DNA of 7,026 nt, from NCBI GenBank assembly GCA_963169055.1, contig CAUJFU010000046.1, forward strand, positions 1-7,026, in the 5' to 3' direction. Position numbers and translations under genes: made by a program. Shown here piece after piece: positions 1 to 7,026 of this stretch. The stretch is from Myxococcota bacterium. GTDB taxonomy: Bacteria; Myxococcota_C; UBA6777. A model generated the notes under the pieces. That model worked only from the letters and a program-made list of their open reading frames with translations, ran no database searches and was not told the origin of the DNA. How positions within the stretch are numbered: the stretch's first letter is position 1; each line of letters begins with the position of its first letter.

Positions 1-2531
1 CCGCATGGATGACCGTGAAAAATCCATTGCGTCGGATCATCCGTGTACGGCTTCGGAAGGCCCTTGGGGTATTTTTCAGCGGCAACTTGCGTCCAATACG
101 CAAGATCAAACGGCACTTTGACCAGTGTCGCATTCGTCACATTCAACTTTTGATCAATGCGTCGCACCGCTTCGTTGTAGGCGGGCGAAGAACAAAAGCA
201 CCAAATGGCAGGAAGATGAGATTCATTTTTAGGGACGATGGTGGCGACGTTTGTATCGAATTTAGTTCCTATATAACGAGCAATCGGTAAGGCCCTCAGG
301 CAACTGACCGCAATTCCTTGTTTGCCCCAAGCATTTCGGCCCTGACGATCACGTGCTCGGTCTCGATCTTGACTCGCAGATAATTTACGCATTTGTCCAA
401 GACCATTTTCATACAAAAATATTTGATTTAATCCTCCAAAAAAACTTATCCCTTGCGTTGTTGTTTGAAAATATTCCCATTTGTTAGACCATGAAACTTG
501 TTCCCAGATTTTTTGAATAAAAAGAAGATCGTCGTTTGTTGTTATACCTTTGTTCCCTGTTGAGATAGCAGCTAACATATCGATACTTTTCGAGTAATCC
601 AATGTTATCCGAGCATCAGGGTTTTGTAGTTGGTTTGCTTGGACGACGCTTTGGATATCGGCGATCCGCAGGTGTGCGGCTTTTTCGGAGGCGGTGCGTT
701 GTTCGGAGACATCGAGGCCACGGAGTAAGTGATGTGTTTCGGTGTCGCGAAAGAGTGCGCCCAAGTCTTTCGTTGCGCTGCCTCGACTGATGGTGAGCAA
801 TTGGACATTGAAGTCCCACATGGGGGTTTGAAACGCCTGTGGCCCCAAGCGGGCGATCAGATGCCATGTATGATCTTTTAAGAGAATTTCGCGGAATTTT
901 TTATAGGAGGTCAGGAAGAGCCAATTTTGAGGGAGGACGATGCTGGAGGTGCCGCCTTCATCGCAGAGTTGGAGGCAACGAGCGAGGAAGACGGTGGCGA
1001 GGTCGTTCTTTGCGGCGGGATAGCGCCGTTCGGAAAAGTCGCGGAGTCGTTCGCTTTGTTTGCCGCGTGCGAGATAGGGTACGTTGGTGAAGATCCAATG
1101 ATAACGCCCACTAAGCAAGGTGGACGCTTTGGCCAATCCTCGGGCAACAACGGCGGCTTCTTGTTGTTCTTCGGTGGGTTCTTGTTGTAAGGCTTGTTCT
1201 AAGACACGGGCGACTTCGTTCCAGCGGATGAATTGCTCGCTCATGCCTTCTTTTTTGGGATCGAGCAAACTGCCGAGAATCGGGGCATCTTGGAAAGCGT
1301 CGTGCAGCCATTCGAGGGCGATGGCGAGGTTTTTTTTATGGAGGCCGAGTTGTTTCCACTCTTCCTTGGCAACGCTGATCGAGAGGCCAGAGCAGGCGAT
1401 GTGCAATTCTGGCAGCGTGCGATAGCCGCCAGCGTTGGGGAAATTCCACGCAGCGAGGGCGAGGGCAAAGGCGGCGAGTTCGACGCAACGCTGATCGAGT
1501 TCGAGGCCGTGAATGTTTTCCCGAAGCACCGCATCGACGGCCTGTTTGGCAGAGAGGCCATCGCAGGCCATACGGATCGGAACCAACATCAGAAAAGCCG
1601 CGACAAGAAAGTGTCCCGAACCACAGCAAGGATCGAGGGTTTTGAGTTCGGAAAGCTTTGTAGGCCAAGCATCGAAGGTTCCAGCGGCAGGTGTCCATGT
1701 GCCATCTTCTTGTTGCACAAAGCGCAAGAAGTCGAGCGGGACACCCGAGATCGAGGCTTTTTGGCGTAGTTCTTCTTCACTTTGGGCATTTTTGAGATCT
1801 TGTTGGGTCAGTCTTCGTGCAGCCCACCAAGCCCCAAGCGAGTTATCGAGCAAGAAGTTGACCATATAAGGTTCTGTAAAAAGCTGTGTGACGGCGGGTA
1901 ATTCTCGTGCGCCAATCTTGACTTCGGAGGCATTGACTTCATCTTTTTTCTTGGCTTGCCAGTATTGATAGACCCAACCGAGACTATCGGAGGCGACAAA
2001 GACTTCGGAGGGCAGGTCGGCCACGAAGCGTTCTAGTTTTTGCTGGTGTTCTGGCGGCAAGGTGAGCAAGAAGACGGGCGAATCCAGCCGAAAGATCTGC
2101 GGCAACATACGAGCGGCAAAGCGAGCAGCCAGTTCCCAACCATTGGTCGCGCCTTCTTCGGGGGCGAGTTCTTCGCACTCTTCGAGCGTGACGGCCACAG
2201 GCCCGTCAGGGTCGGGATACATCAGCAGTCCGTTTTCAGCCAGAAAGCGGGCAAAGAGCATCCGATGCCAATGTTCGTAGGCGACTTCTTCGATCAAGCG
2301 GTCGATCTCTTGGGTGTCGTTTTTGGCGTGGCGCAGATCCCCCAGTTGTCGCCCGTGTATCCGCAGTTTACGGCGAAGATCTCTTTCTTTCTCGTTGAGA
2401 TGGTCAAAGGGGGCGGCTTCTCCGACACCGATCTGTTCGAGCGCAGCGCGTGCGGCGGCTTCGGCGGTCTCACGTGCGCTCTTGACAGTACGTTCCAGTT
2501 GGCTTCTCAGGATCTTGTCTAATGGCTGCAT
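1..2531 (-). CDS. pglX: BREX adenine-specific DNA methyltransferase PglX, C-terminus cut by window edge
   Basis: I translated this frame codon by codon from 2531 to the left edge: 843 codons without a stop, so the gene is 3'-partial (full PglX proteins are usually about 1150-1300 residues). The start is ATG at 2531, with AAAGGA eight bases upstream and no alternative start upstream in frame. After a helical N-terminus (ERTVKSARETAEAAARAALE), residues about 84-130 include a segment AYEHWHRMLFARFLAENGLL. A motif X-like FTEPYMVNFLLDN begins at 218. SAM-binding motif I is DPCCGSGHFL at 300-309, HGLELD follows at 341-346 with acidic ribose-binding candidates, and catalytic motif IV is NVPY at 483-486, not NPPY. 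The visible end, PYTDDPTQWIFHGHPC, is in the expected target-recognition part. PglX methylates host adenines to mark self and is also required for phage exclusion. Positions 361-600 are markedly AT-rich. Confidence 0.94.
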   Translation of the reverse strand, partial: MQPLDKILRSQLERTVKSARETAEAAARAALEQIGVGEAAPFDHLNEKERDLRRKLRIHGRQLGDLRHAKNDTQEIDRLIEEVAYEHWHRMLFARFLAENGLLMYPDPDGPVAVTLEECEELAPEEGATNGWELAARFAARMLPQIFRLDSPVFLLTLPPEHQQKLERFVADLPSEVFVASDSLGWVYQYWQAKKKDEVNASEVKIGARELPAVTQLFTEPYMVNFLLDNSLGAWWAARRLTQQDLKNAQSEEELRQKASISGVPLDFLRFVQQEDGTWTPAAGTFDAWPTKLSELKTLDPCCGSGHFLVAAFLMLVPIRMACDGLSAKQAVDAVLRENIHGLELDQRCVELAAFALALAAWNFPNAGGYRTLPELHIACSGLSISVAKEEWKQLGLHKKNLAIALEWLHDAFQDAPILGSLLDPKKEGMSEQFIRWNEVARVLEQALQQEPTEEQQEAAVVARGLAKASTLLSGRYHWIFTNVPYLARGKQSERLRDFSERRYPAAKNDLATVFLARCLQLCDEGGTSSIVLPQNWLFLTSYKKFREILLKDHTWHLIARLGPQAFQTPMWDFNVQLLTISRGSATKDLGALFRDTETHHLLRGLDVSEQRTASEKAAHLRIADIQSVVQANQLQNPDARITLDYSKSIDMLAAISTGNKGITTNDDLLFIQKIWEQVSWSNKWEYFQTTTQGISFFGGLNQIFLYENGLGQMRKLSASQDRDRARDRQGRNAWGKQGIAVSCLRALPIARYIGTKFDTNVATIVPKNESHLPAIWCFCSSPAYNEAVRRIDQKLNVTNATLVKVPFDLAYWTQVAAEKYPKGLPKPYTDDPTQWIFHGHPC

Positions 2532-2539
2532 CCGTCCGT

Positions 2540-2545
2540 TCCTTT
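2540..2545 (-). promoter_or_regulatory. Shine-Dalgarno site of pglX
   Basis: AAAGGA on the minus strand is followed by eight bases (ACGGACGG) and then the ATG at 2531. It sits in the 40-nt gap after the brxC stop. That gap shows no obvious hairpin with a T-run, so pglX is probably read on the same transcript as brxC. Confidence 0.65.
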
Positions 2546-2571
2546 GGGCTGCTTGGATCGCATGAGGGTGA

Positions 2572-5500
2572 TTAGATTGCGATAGGCCCCTTCTGTAGGG
2601 CGGTTTTAAGCTGTTGTTTGGCTTCATCAAGCCAAGCGTCGATCTCCGCCTCGCTCTTTAAAGTACGACGTGGAAGCTGGACAAACTGCGTTTGGGGTTC
2701 ACACATCTTCGCAGCATGTTGAAGAACTTTGTCGAAGCGATCAGAGATGGCTGCGATGCGGTCGGAAAAGATCGAAAGAGAGCAATGGTCGAGGGTGTGT
2801 AGAACATCTTCGGTCGATTGTACGGCCACTTTGGGACGTGCGGATGCTTGGAGGGACTGCGCGGAAAGCAGATGTTGTTGTTGTTCGGGTTGTAATTGCG
2901 ACCAATGAGTGTCGCCCGCCAAGCGTTGGAGGCCCTGCGCGTAACGCTCGCCGTACTCGCCATCAAAGCGATTGAGTTGTTGGCGTAGCAATTGGGTGAG
3001 GTTGGCGACAAGCGGAGCGACGGGGTCGGGTTCATCAAGAAGCTGTCGTTGTTGTTGGATCGTGCGGGATTGGGCGATCAGTTCCGCTGCATCGGGGAGT
3101 GTGGAAGCGTGTTTCGCGAGATGTTGAAGGATGAGCCAGTGGGGCCAGCGTTTGTCGATGCGCTCGGCCAGATCGCGCCAGAGATCGAGAAGGTCGGTGA
3201 ATTCATCACGCCGCTCGTACAGAGCGAAAAGCTGTTCGTTGCCCAAGGTACGGCGGAGGTCGATCAGGGACGAAGTATCGGGTTTCGGCGGCTTGGGAGC
3301 TTCACCGCCCGCTTGTTCAGCGAGTTCCAACATTTGCTGCAAAAAGATCTTGGCGCACGCGGACTCTTCTCCTGGCTTGACGGTGACACCGGCTTTTTGC
3401 AGCAGTTTGCGGACGTGGAGAAGTTCGCGGGTTGTGATCGTCACAGATTCTGTTTTGAACGTCGCTTTGCCGATACTCTTGCGATCAAGGTCTTTTGGGT
3501 CAGGGATTTGGCCGCGCTCTTCTTGTGCGCGGATCAACCCCGCGACAAGAAGCACTTGCAAGCCACCATCCACAGCGTCACGCGACCATCCGAAGGGCGG
3601 AGCTTCAAAGAAAGCGCGGATCTCTGCGCCTGTCTTGCCACCTGCGAGAGCGTCGAAAAGTGCCTTGCATACGGGGTTTTTGTCGGGTTCACCATCATCC
3701 CCCACAGCTTTGAGTGCATCGGGTGCGCCTTTGTGGGCTTTTTCATAGACTTTGGCCCAACCGCTGTGATCGGCGATATGAAATCGCGGATACAGCCGTT
3801 GCAAGGCGTTTTCAGAGGCTTCACGCAGAATTTCTTCTAGAGTCTTACCAGAGATCTCGTTGCCACCGCCTTGAAAGACTTTGGCGTTGGAGAAGGTTTC
3901 TTCGAGGAGTTCTTGGATCCTGTGGTCGGCTGTTTGCTGAATGGTTTGCATCGCTGACCGCGCATCGGTGATCTCTTGTGGGTCGGAGTGAGAAGAGGCG
4001 CTACGTTTTTCCAACGTAGCGGAGGCGGCTTTGTACTCGATCAGGTGGTGGCGAAGGTCGTCAGCCGAGCGTTTGGGGAGAAATACGAAAACAATGGGGG
4101 ATGTATGTCCAGCCTGTCTTGCGTCTGCTTGGACGGATTTTTCATCTGCTCCCCATCCGTCACGAATCCAGAGATGGATCTCGTTTGTGTTGGGGGGTTT
4201 GGAGCCATAGAAAGGGGAGATTTTGCGGAGAACTTTGGAATCGCCTTGAAGGAGGGATATCTTGCGTAGAATCTCAGCGAATTTCTTTTTGATGCGTTCG
4301 TCGCGTTCGGCTTCAATGTGGTGGGTATCGTTGGACAACACAGAATACTGATGAAGAAAGTCGTCGTTCCAAGCAGTGCTTTCTTCGGTTTGGATGCGGT
4401 ACTCATCTTTGACCTTGATTAACAGATCGCATTTGTCGAGGAGATTCGGTAATTTGCTGCGTAAGCTGCTGCTACCGCGAGCGAGATCTTCGACCAAGAG
4501 ATCCGCAAGAGCATCCATGGTGGCTCGGATACCGAGTTCCTTGTTTTGATGGTTGACTTTGTTGATGAGGAAGACCAAGGCGCAGGCGCGTGCCATCAGT
4601 CGTTCTTCGTCTGTGCCCTGATACCAAGTGAGGGTTTTTTCGTACACTTTGCGCGGAAGAATATGTGATTGAACCAGCTTTTCAGCGGAGTCGAAGTAAA
4701 GATAATCGGTAGGAACAATATGACCCAACGGTTCGTTCAAGTTGGTTTGGATAGCCTTGTGAACCATACTGAGTTGATTGCGAAGTTGGCTATCCGTTCC
4801 GGTCCGATCAAGAGCGCGAAGGGTGTTTTCCCAAAAACGACGACGAACAGGAAGAAGAGGATAGTCTTGTGGGAAATGGAGTATATCTTTTTGATGATGT
4901 CCGATGGTTGTGTCTGCGAGGTGTCGAGAGATCTCGCCGAGATTTGTTTGTAAGAGCAGATCAATCGGTGCTTTTGCTTCTGGTTTTTTGGCCAGAATCA
5001 CTTTACGAATCACAGCATCCACGTCGGCATCGGAGAGTTCGACACGGACAGTAAACCTGCCCATCAGGTGTTTGAGGTTTGCTGTTCCCGAGATCGCAGA
5101 TTGGCCGGTTCCAATAAAAATCAATCGCCCCCCCAAACCCTTACAGCAGGCTTCGGTGGCTTCTCGAACAGCATCTGCCCGTTCAAAATTGTCTCCGATG
5201 AACTGTTGAATCTCGTCAAGGATCACCAAGGTCAAAGGAAATGAACCCATTTTTGTTAAAGCTTGACGTATGATTTTAAGCATTTCATCGCTAGAGATAT
5301 CATGGACATAAGGGAAAAGATGAGTCATTGTTTCCGAACAAGATGCAGAAGAGGAAAACAGCGTTGGTTTGGCCTGCACGAGAGCATCGTGGAGTCTTTC
5401 GGCGACGTAGAAGTTGTCGAGTTCCTCTTCCCAAGAGATACCGTCTTGCTCGACAAAGCCGCGAACTTGCTCGTAAATGCCTTGTTCTTTGAGCCAGAGG

Positions 5501-6015
5501 ACAAAGCGAGCAAGATGATATTGTTCGGGCAGATCAGCAGACTTCAGAATAATACCTACAAGAGCAAGTCGTACACTAGCACTCGAACCAGAACCCAACG
5601 TACCCGAGGCTGCGCGCAAGCCGCCGTATCGTTTGGCTCGTGTATTCAACTCTTTGAAATAGTCGCGTATGGTTTGGGGTAGGTTGGCGATACCGCGAGC
5701 GGTGGCTCCATCCTCAAAAGCCGTATCAAGCCAAAGCGCACGGAGCATCTTGACGAGGTGTGATTTGCCCGATCCGTAAAAGCCACTAACCCAAACTCCG
5801 GGCTGTTGGGATTGATCGATATTTTTCAAGTAGGTGTCGAGGATGTGCGCCATCCCTTTTTCGTACTGCCCATCGCACACGAAGGTTTCAAGCTCATAGC
5901 GAAGCACATAGAGGGCTTGGTTTGTCTTTTCGTCGTTGACGGTTGCGACGCCTTCGTTCACCAATTTTCGAGTAGTCGGGTCTTTTTGGTAAACATCTCG
6001 ATTCTTCATGTTCAT
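2572..6015 (-). CDS. brxC: BREX P-loop ATPase BrxC
   Basis: This is an intact 1147-residue gene, within the usual size of BrxC/PglY proteins (about 1100-1250). The N-terminus, with RDVYQKDPTTRKLVNEGVA and later a stretch on hourly-conserved helices before the P-loop, matches BrxC. A Walker A motif GFYGSGKS lies at residues 78-85 (K84) and a Walker B LVILDE at about 263-268 (D267, E268). A sensor-1-like strand LIFIGTGQSA follows at 298-307, then MGRFTVRVELSD at 318-329 with candidate arginine fingers R320 and R324. The C-terminal half is largely helical and rich in Gln and Glu, with likely coiled-coil segments at about 990-1060. BrxC is an essential BREX core ATPase thought to act with PglX and other subunits on DNA. 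Two ATG codons compete, at 6015 and 6009 (MNM). An AAGGGGG tract lies 4 nt before the first and 10 nt before the second, so either is possible. No frameshift is present, and all ATPase motifs look functional. Confidence 0.96.
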   Translation of the reverse strand: MNMKNRDVYQKDPTTRKLVNEGVATVNDEKTNQALYVLRYELETFVCDGQYEKGMAHILDTYLKNIDQSQQPGVWVSGFYGSGKSHLVKMLRALWLDTAFEDGATARGIANLPQTIRDYFKELNTRAKRYGGLRAASGTLGSGSSASVRLALVGIILKSADLPEQYHLARFVLWLKEQGIYEQVRGFVEQDGISWEEELDNFYVAERLHDALVQAKPTLFSSSASCSETMTHLFPYVHDISSDEMLKIIRQALTKMGSFPLTLVILDEIQQFIGDNFERADAVREATEACCKGLGGRLIFIGTGQSAISGTANLKHLMGRFTVRVELSDADVDAVIRKVILAKKPEAKAPIDLLLQTNLGEISRHLADTTIGHHQKDILHFPQDYPLLPVRRRFWENTLRALDRTGTDSQLRNQLSMVHKAIQTNLNEPLGHIVPTDYLYFDSAEKLVQSHILPRKVYEKTLTWYQGTDEERLMARACALVFLINKVNHQNKELGIRATMDALADLLVEDLARGSSSLRSKLPNLLDKCDLLIKVKDEYRIQTEESTAWNDDFLHQYSVLSNDTHHIEAERDERIKKKFAEILRKISLLQGDSKVLRKISPFYGSKPPNTNEIHLWIRDGWGADEKSVQADARQAGHTSPIVFVFLPKRSADDLRHHLIEYKAASATLEKRSASSHSDPQEITDARSAMQTIQQTADHRIQELLEETFSNAKVFQGGGNEISGKTLEEILREASENALQRLYPRFHIADHSGWAKVYEKAHKGAPDALKAVGDDGEPDKNPVCKALFDALAGGKTGAEIRAFFEAPPFGWSRDAVDGGLQVLLVAGLIRAQEERGQIPDPKDLDRKSIGKATFKTESVTITTRELLHVRKLLQKAGVTVKPGEESACAKIFLQQMLELAEQAGGEAPKPPKPDTSSLIDLRRTLGNEQLFALYERRDEFTDLLDLWRDLAERIDKRWPHWLILQHLAKHASTLPDAAELIAQSRTIQQQRQLLDEPDPVAPLVANLTQLLRQQLNRFDGEYGERYAQGLQRLAGDTHWSQLQPEQQQHLLSAQSLQASARPKVAVQSTEDVLHTLDHCSLSIFSDRIAAISDRFDKVLQHAAKMCEPQTQFVQLPRRTLKSEAEIDAWLDEAKQQLKTALQKGPIAI

Positions 6016-6019
6016 CTCG

Positions 6020-6026
6020 CCCCCTT
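6020..6026 (-). promoter_or_regulatory. Shine-Dalgarno-like site of brxC
   Basis: AAGGGGG on the minus strand lies in the 12-nt gap between the brxB stop and the brxC start. It is 4 nt from the ATG at 6015 and 10 nt from the in-frame ATG at 6009. The spacing does not decide between the two starts, and the choice alters the protein by only two residues. Confidence 0.55.
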
Positions 6027-6027
6027 G

Positions 6028-6579
6028 TTAAGCATCGCTGTCTGCGGAGATCGGTACAGCGAGGTAATTCCACCCGTCGTAGCCGTCTAAAAGTCGATAG
6101 TTATTGTTTTCATAACTCCCCGGGAAAAAGACCACCAACCGTCCTTTGACCATCGGGGCGAATTGGTCGACGACCTCTTTTACTTTCAACAAGCCAAAAA
6201 GGGATCCGACACCTTTGAGGGCCACGACGGAGTTTGTGTCGGGTTCTTTTTCTTGAAGAAATGTAGAGAAGTCTTGTGTAAGAAAGGAGAGGTATTTTGG
6301 TAAGAGTGTGGACAGTAGATGAGGTTTTTGGAAATAGCTTTTTGCGTACCGCTGCGCGGCCATCCATGAAGCAAAGGTATCGGTGAGGTCATAAACAATC
6401 CAGCCGTGTTTTGCTTGTTGTGTGGTCAGTTCGAACTCGTCGATGTTGGCTCGCAACGCTCGTTCATCATTTTCGTTGTAGATACAGAAGATCACCCGTT
6501 GGGCGGATGCGATATCATCGCGCCAAGGCACAGCAATCAATTGACCGTAAGAGCGCAATAATCGTTTAATTTTGCTCAC
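6028..6579 (-). CDS. brxB: BREX protein BrxB (DUF1788)
   Basis: This is a complete gene of 183 residues, close to the roughly 200 usual for BrxB. The family signature is plain near the C-terminus: a hydrophobic stretch ending in VVALKGVGSLFGLLKV, then KGRLVVFFPGSYENNNYRLL, then DGYDGWNYLAVPI. The FPG.YENNNYRLLD..DGWNYLAVPI block is the hallmark of DUF1788. BrxB is a small cytoplasmic BREX core protein; its biochemical role is not well defined. The start is a GTG at 6579, chosen because a GGAG lies seven bases upstream and because the start falls inside the end of the preceding gene, a 14-nt overlap typical of translational coupling. The stop is TAA, and brxC begins 12 nt later. The gene is AT-richer than pglX; the row 6241-6300 is about 37% GC. 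No membrane segment or signal peptide is seen. Confidence 0.93.
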   Translation of the reverse strand: MSKIKRLLRSYGQLIAVPWRDDIASAQRVIFCIYNENDERALRANIDEFELTTQQAKHGWIVYDLTDTFASWMAAQRYAKSYFQKPHLLSTLLPKYLSFLTQDFSTFLQEKEPDTNSVVALKGVGSLFGLLKVKEVVDQFAPMVKGRLVVFFPGSYENNNYRLLDGYDGWNYLAVPISADSDA

Positions 6580-7026
6580 GAAGCCACTCCATTTCTTCTT
6601 GGGTGATCAAATTTGGGAAGAGGACTTCGACAACATCGCCAAGGTGTTTGAGAACGAGCCAGCCTTTGGCTGCGGCTTGTTGTGCGAGTTCGAGAGCTTG
6701 ATGGGGTTCGCAATCAAGCAGCTTCATGTATTCTGTTTGGAAAAGGGTTTGTCCACGTGCGCCTGTTAAGTAGCCGATCAGTAAAGCGTAAGCAACGCTC
6801 GCAGACGTTGGATGGACACGCGTTCGAACTTTTTTGGTTTTTCCGCAGAGATGACCGGATTTTGTCCATGTTGCGGCGATATTCCGAGCTGTGGATTGGA
6901 GGGTGACTTTGCTGAATCGACCGGGTTTTTGTTTGTCAACGAATTCTTCGAAGGATTCGGATGTAACGATGGTTCCTTCGGGGATGGCTAACAGAGGCGG
7001 TGCGGTGGAACGAAACAAGGGATCTC
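6566..7026 (-). CDS. BrxA-slot protein of a BREX operon, N-terminus cut by window edge
   Basis: This is the first visible gene of the operon. The reading frame is open to the right edge, leaving 152 residues and a TAA stop at 6568-6566. A TTG codon at 7018-7016 could be read as a start, but it lacks support and the frame continues through it, so I treat the gene as 5'-partial. Its place directly before brxB is the usual place of brxA (DUF1819), whose products are about 200 residues with winged-helix folds and bind DNA. The visible part fits a small helical DNA-binding protein: a helix ending in TWTKSGHL, then a basic stretch KTKKVRTR, a hydrophobic helical segment SVAYALLIGYLTGARG, and a C-terminal helix-turn-strand unit ending EVLFPNLITQEEMEWLREQN. 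I see no clear match to canonical type 1 BrxA sequences, so the assignment rests mainly on gene order and size. The 3' end overlaps brxB by 14 nt. The gene is real; the family is uncertain. Confidence 0.6.
   Translation of the reverse strand, partial: DPLFRSTAPPLLAIPEGTIVTSESFEEFVDKQKPGRFSKVTLQSTARNIAATWTKSGHLCGKTKKVRTRVHPTSASVAYALLIGYLTGARGQTLFQTEYMKLLDCEPHQALELAQQAAAKGWLVLKHLGDVVEVLFPNLITQEEMEWLREQN
6587..6590 (-). promoter_or_regulatory. Shine-Dalgarno site of brxB
   Basis: On the minus strand the sequence TGGAG precedes the GTG at 6579 by seven bases, inside the coding end of the upstream gene. It supports the GTG as the start of brxB and implies coupled translation of the two genes. Confidence 0.65.

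Larger units (their letters stand above)
2529..7026 (-). other. Co-directional BREX operon junctions (brxA-slot, brxB, brxC, pglX)
   Basis: Four genes run in the same direction with junctions of -14, +12 and +40 nt, which argues for a single transcript. Only 52 nt between genes are non-coding. No promoter-like -35/-10 pair stands out in the junctions, and none would be needed if the promoter lies right of the window. The order matches the core of BREX types 1 and 6. The genes that separate these subtypes (brxL, or brxE, brxD and brxHI) are not visible here. Confidence 0.85.

Noticed and set aside
1233-1769. A 178-codon plus-strand open frame opposite pglX
   Set aside because: It is antisense to the SAM-binding region of pglX, whose motifs are plain on the minus strand. 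Frames of this length are expected opposite GC-rich coding DNA.
1-2531. Possible broken pglX, since only short minus-strand frames with both ends are found here
   Set aside because: Codon-by-codon reading from the ATG at 2531 shows one uninterrupted frame to the left edge; the gene is only cut by the window.
2532-2571. Possible terminator or promoter between brxC and pglX
   Set aside because: The 40-nt gap holds a Shine-Dalgarno site but no clear inverted repeat with a T-run and no convincing -35/-10 pair.
2992-3840. A 282-codon plus-strand open frame opposite brxC
   Set aside because: It lies wholly antisense to intact brxC, has no recognisable domain, and its residues look like a reverse-frame shadow. 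Several similar antisense frames are present (for example 3131-3748).
6566-7018. TTG at 7018-7016 as the true start of the first gene
   Set aside because: The frame stays open to the edge, only eight bases upstream can be seen, and the expected size of a brxA-slot protein is larger, so an upstream start is more likely.

Overview
The window is the front part of a BREX (bacteriophage exclusion) defence operon. Every real gene lies on the minus strand, so transcription runs from right to left. In order of transcription the genes are: a gene in the brxA slot (cut by the right edge), brxB (DUF1788), brxC (a 1147-residue AAA+-type P-loop ATPase), and pglX (an adenine-specific DNA methyltransferase, cut by the left edge after 843 visible codons). 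Coding density is almost total. The first two genes overlap by 14 nt, brxB and brxC are 12 nt apart, and brxC and pglX are 40 nt apart. No promoter, terminator, RNA gene, mobile element, repeat array or CRISPR is visible, and the operon promoter must lie beyond the right edge.

The source is a bacterium, judged from Shine-Dalgarno sites ahead of brxB, brxC and pglX, a GTG start on brxB, and tight operon packing. The sequence alone does not fix the phylum. Base composition is uneven. Sampled rows of the 5' part of pglX reach about 60-67% GC, parts of brxB and brxC fall to about 37-43%, and a 240-bp patch of pglX (361-600) is only about 34% GC. This mosaic fits a defence locus that moves horizontally and whose specificity region recombines.

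From what is known of BREX, PglX methylates host DNA at a non-palindromic site to mark self. BrxC is a large ATPase needed for the system. BrxA- and BrxB-type proteins are small accessory factors; known BrxA proteins have winged-helix folds and bind DNA. The expected remaining genes (pglZ, plus brxL or a brxD/brxHI pair) should lie left of the window, so the BREX subtype cannot be settled here.

The points most worth a second look are the brxA-slot protein, which does not read like canonical DUF1819 BrxA; the low-GC patch where the PglX target-recognition region is expected to begin; and the NVPY form of the methyltransferase motif IV.
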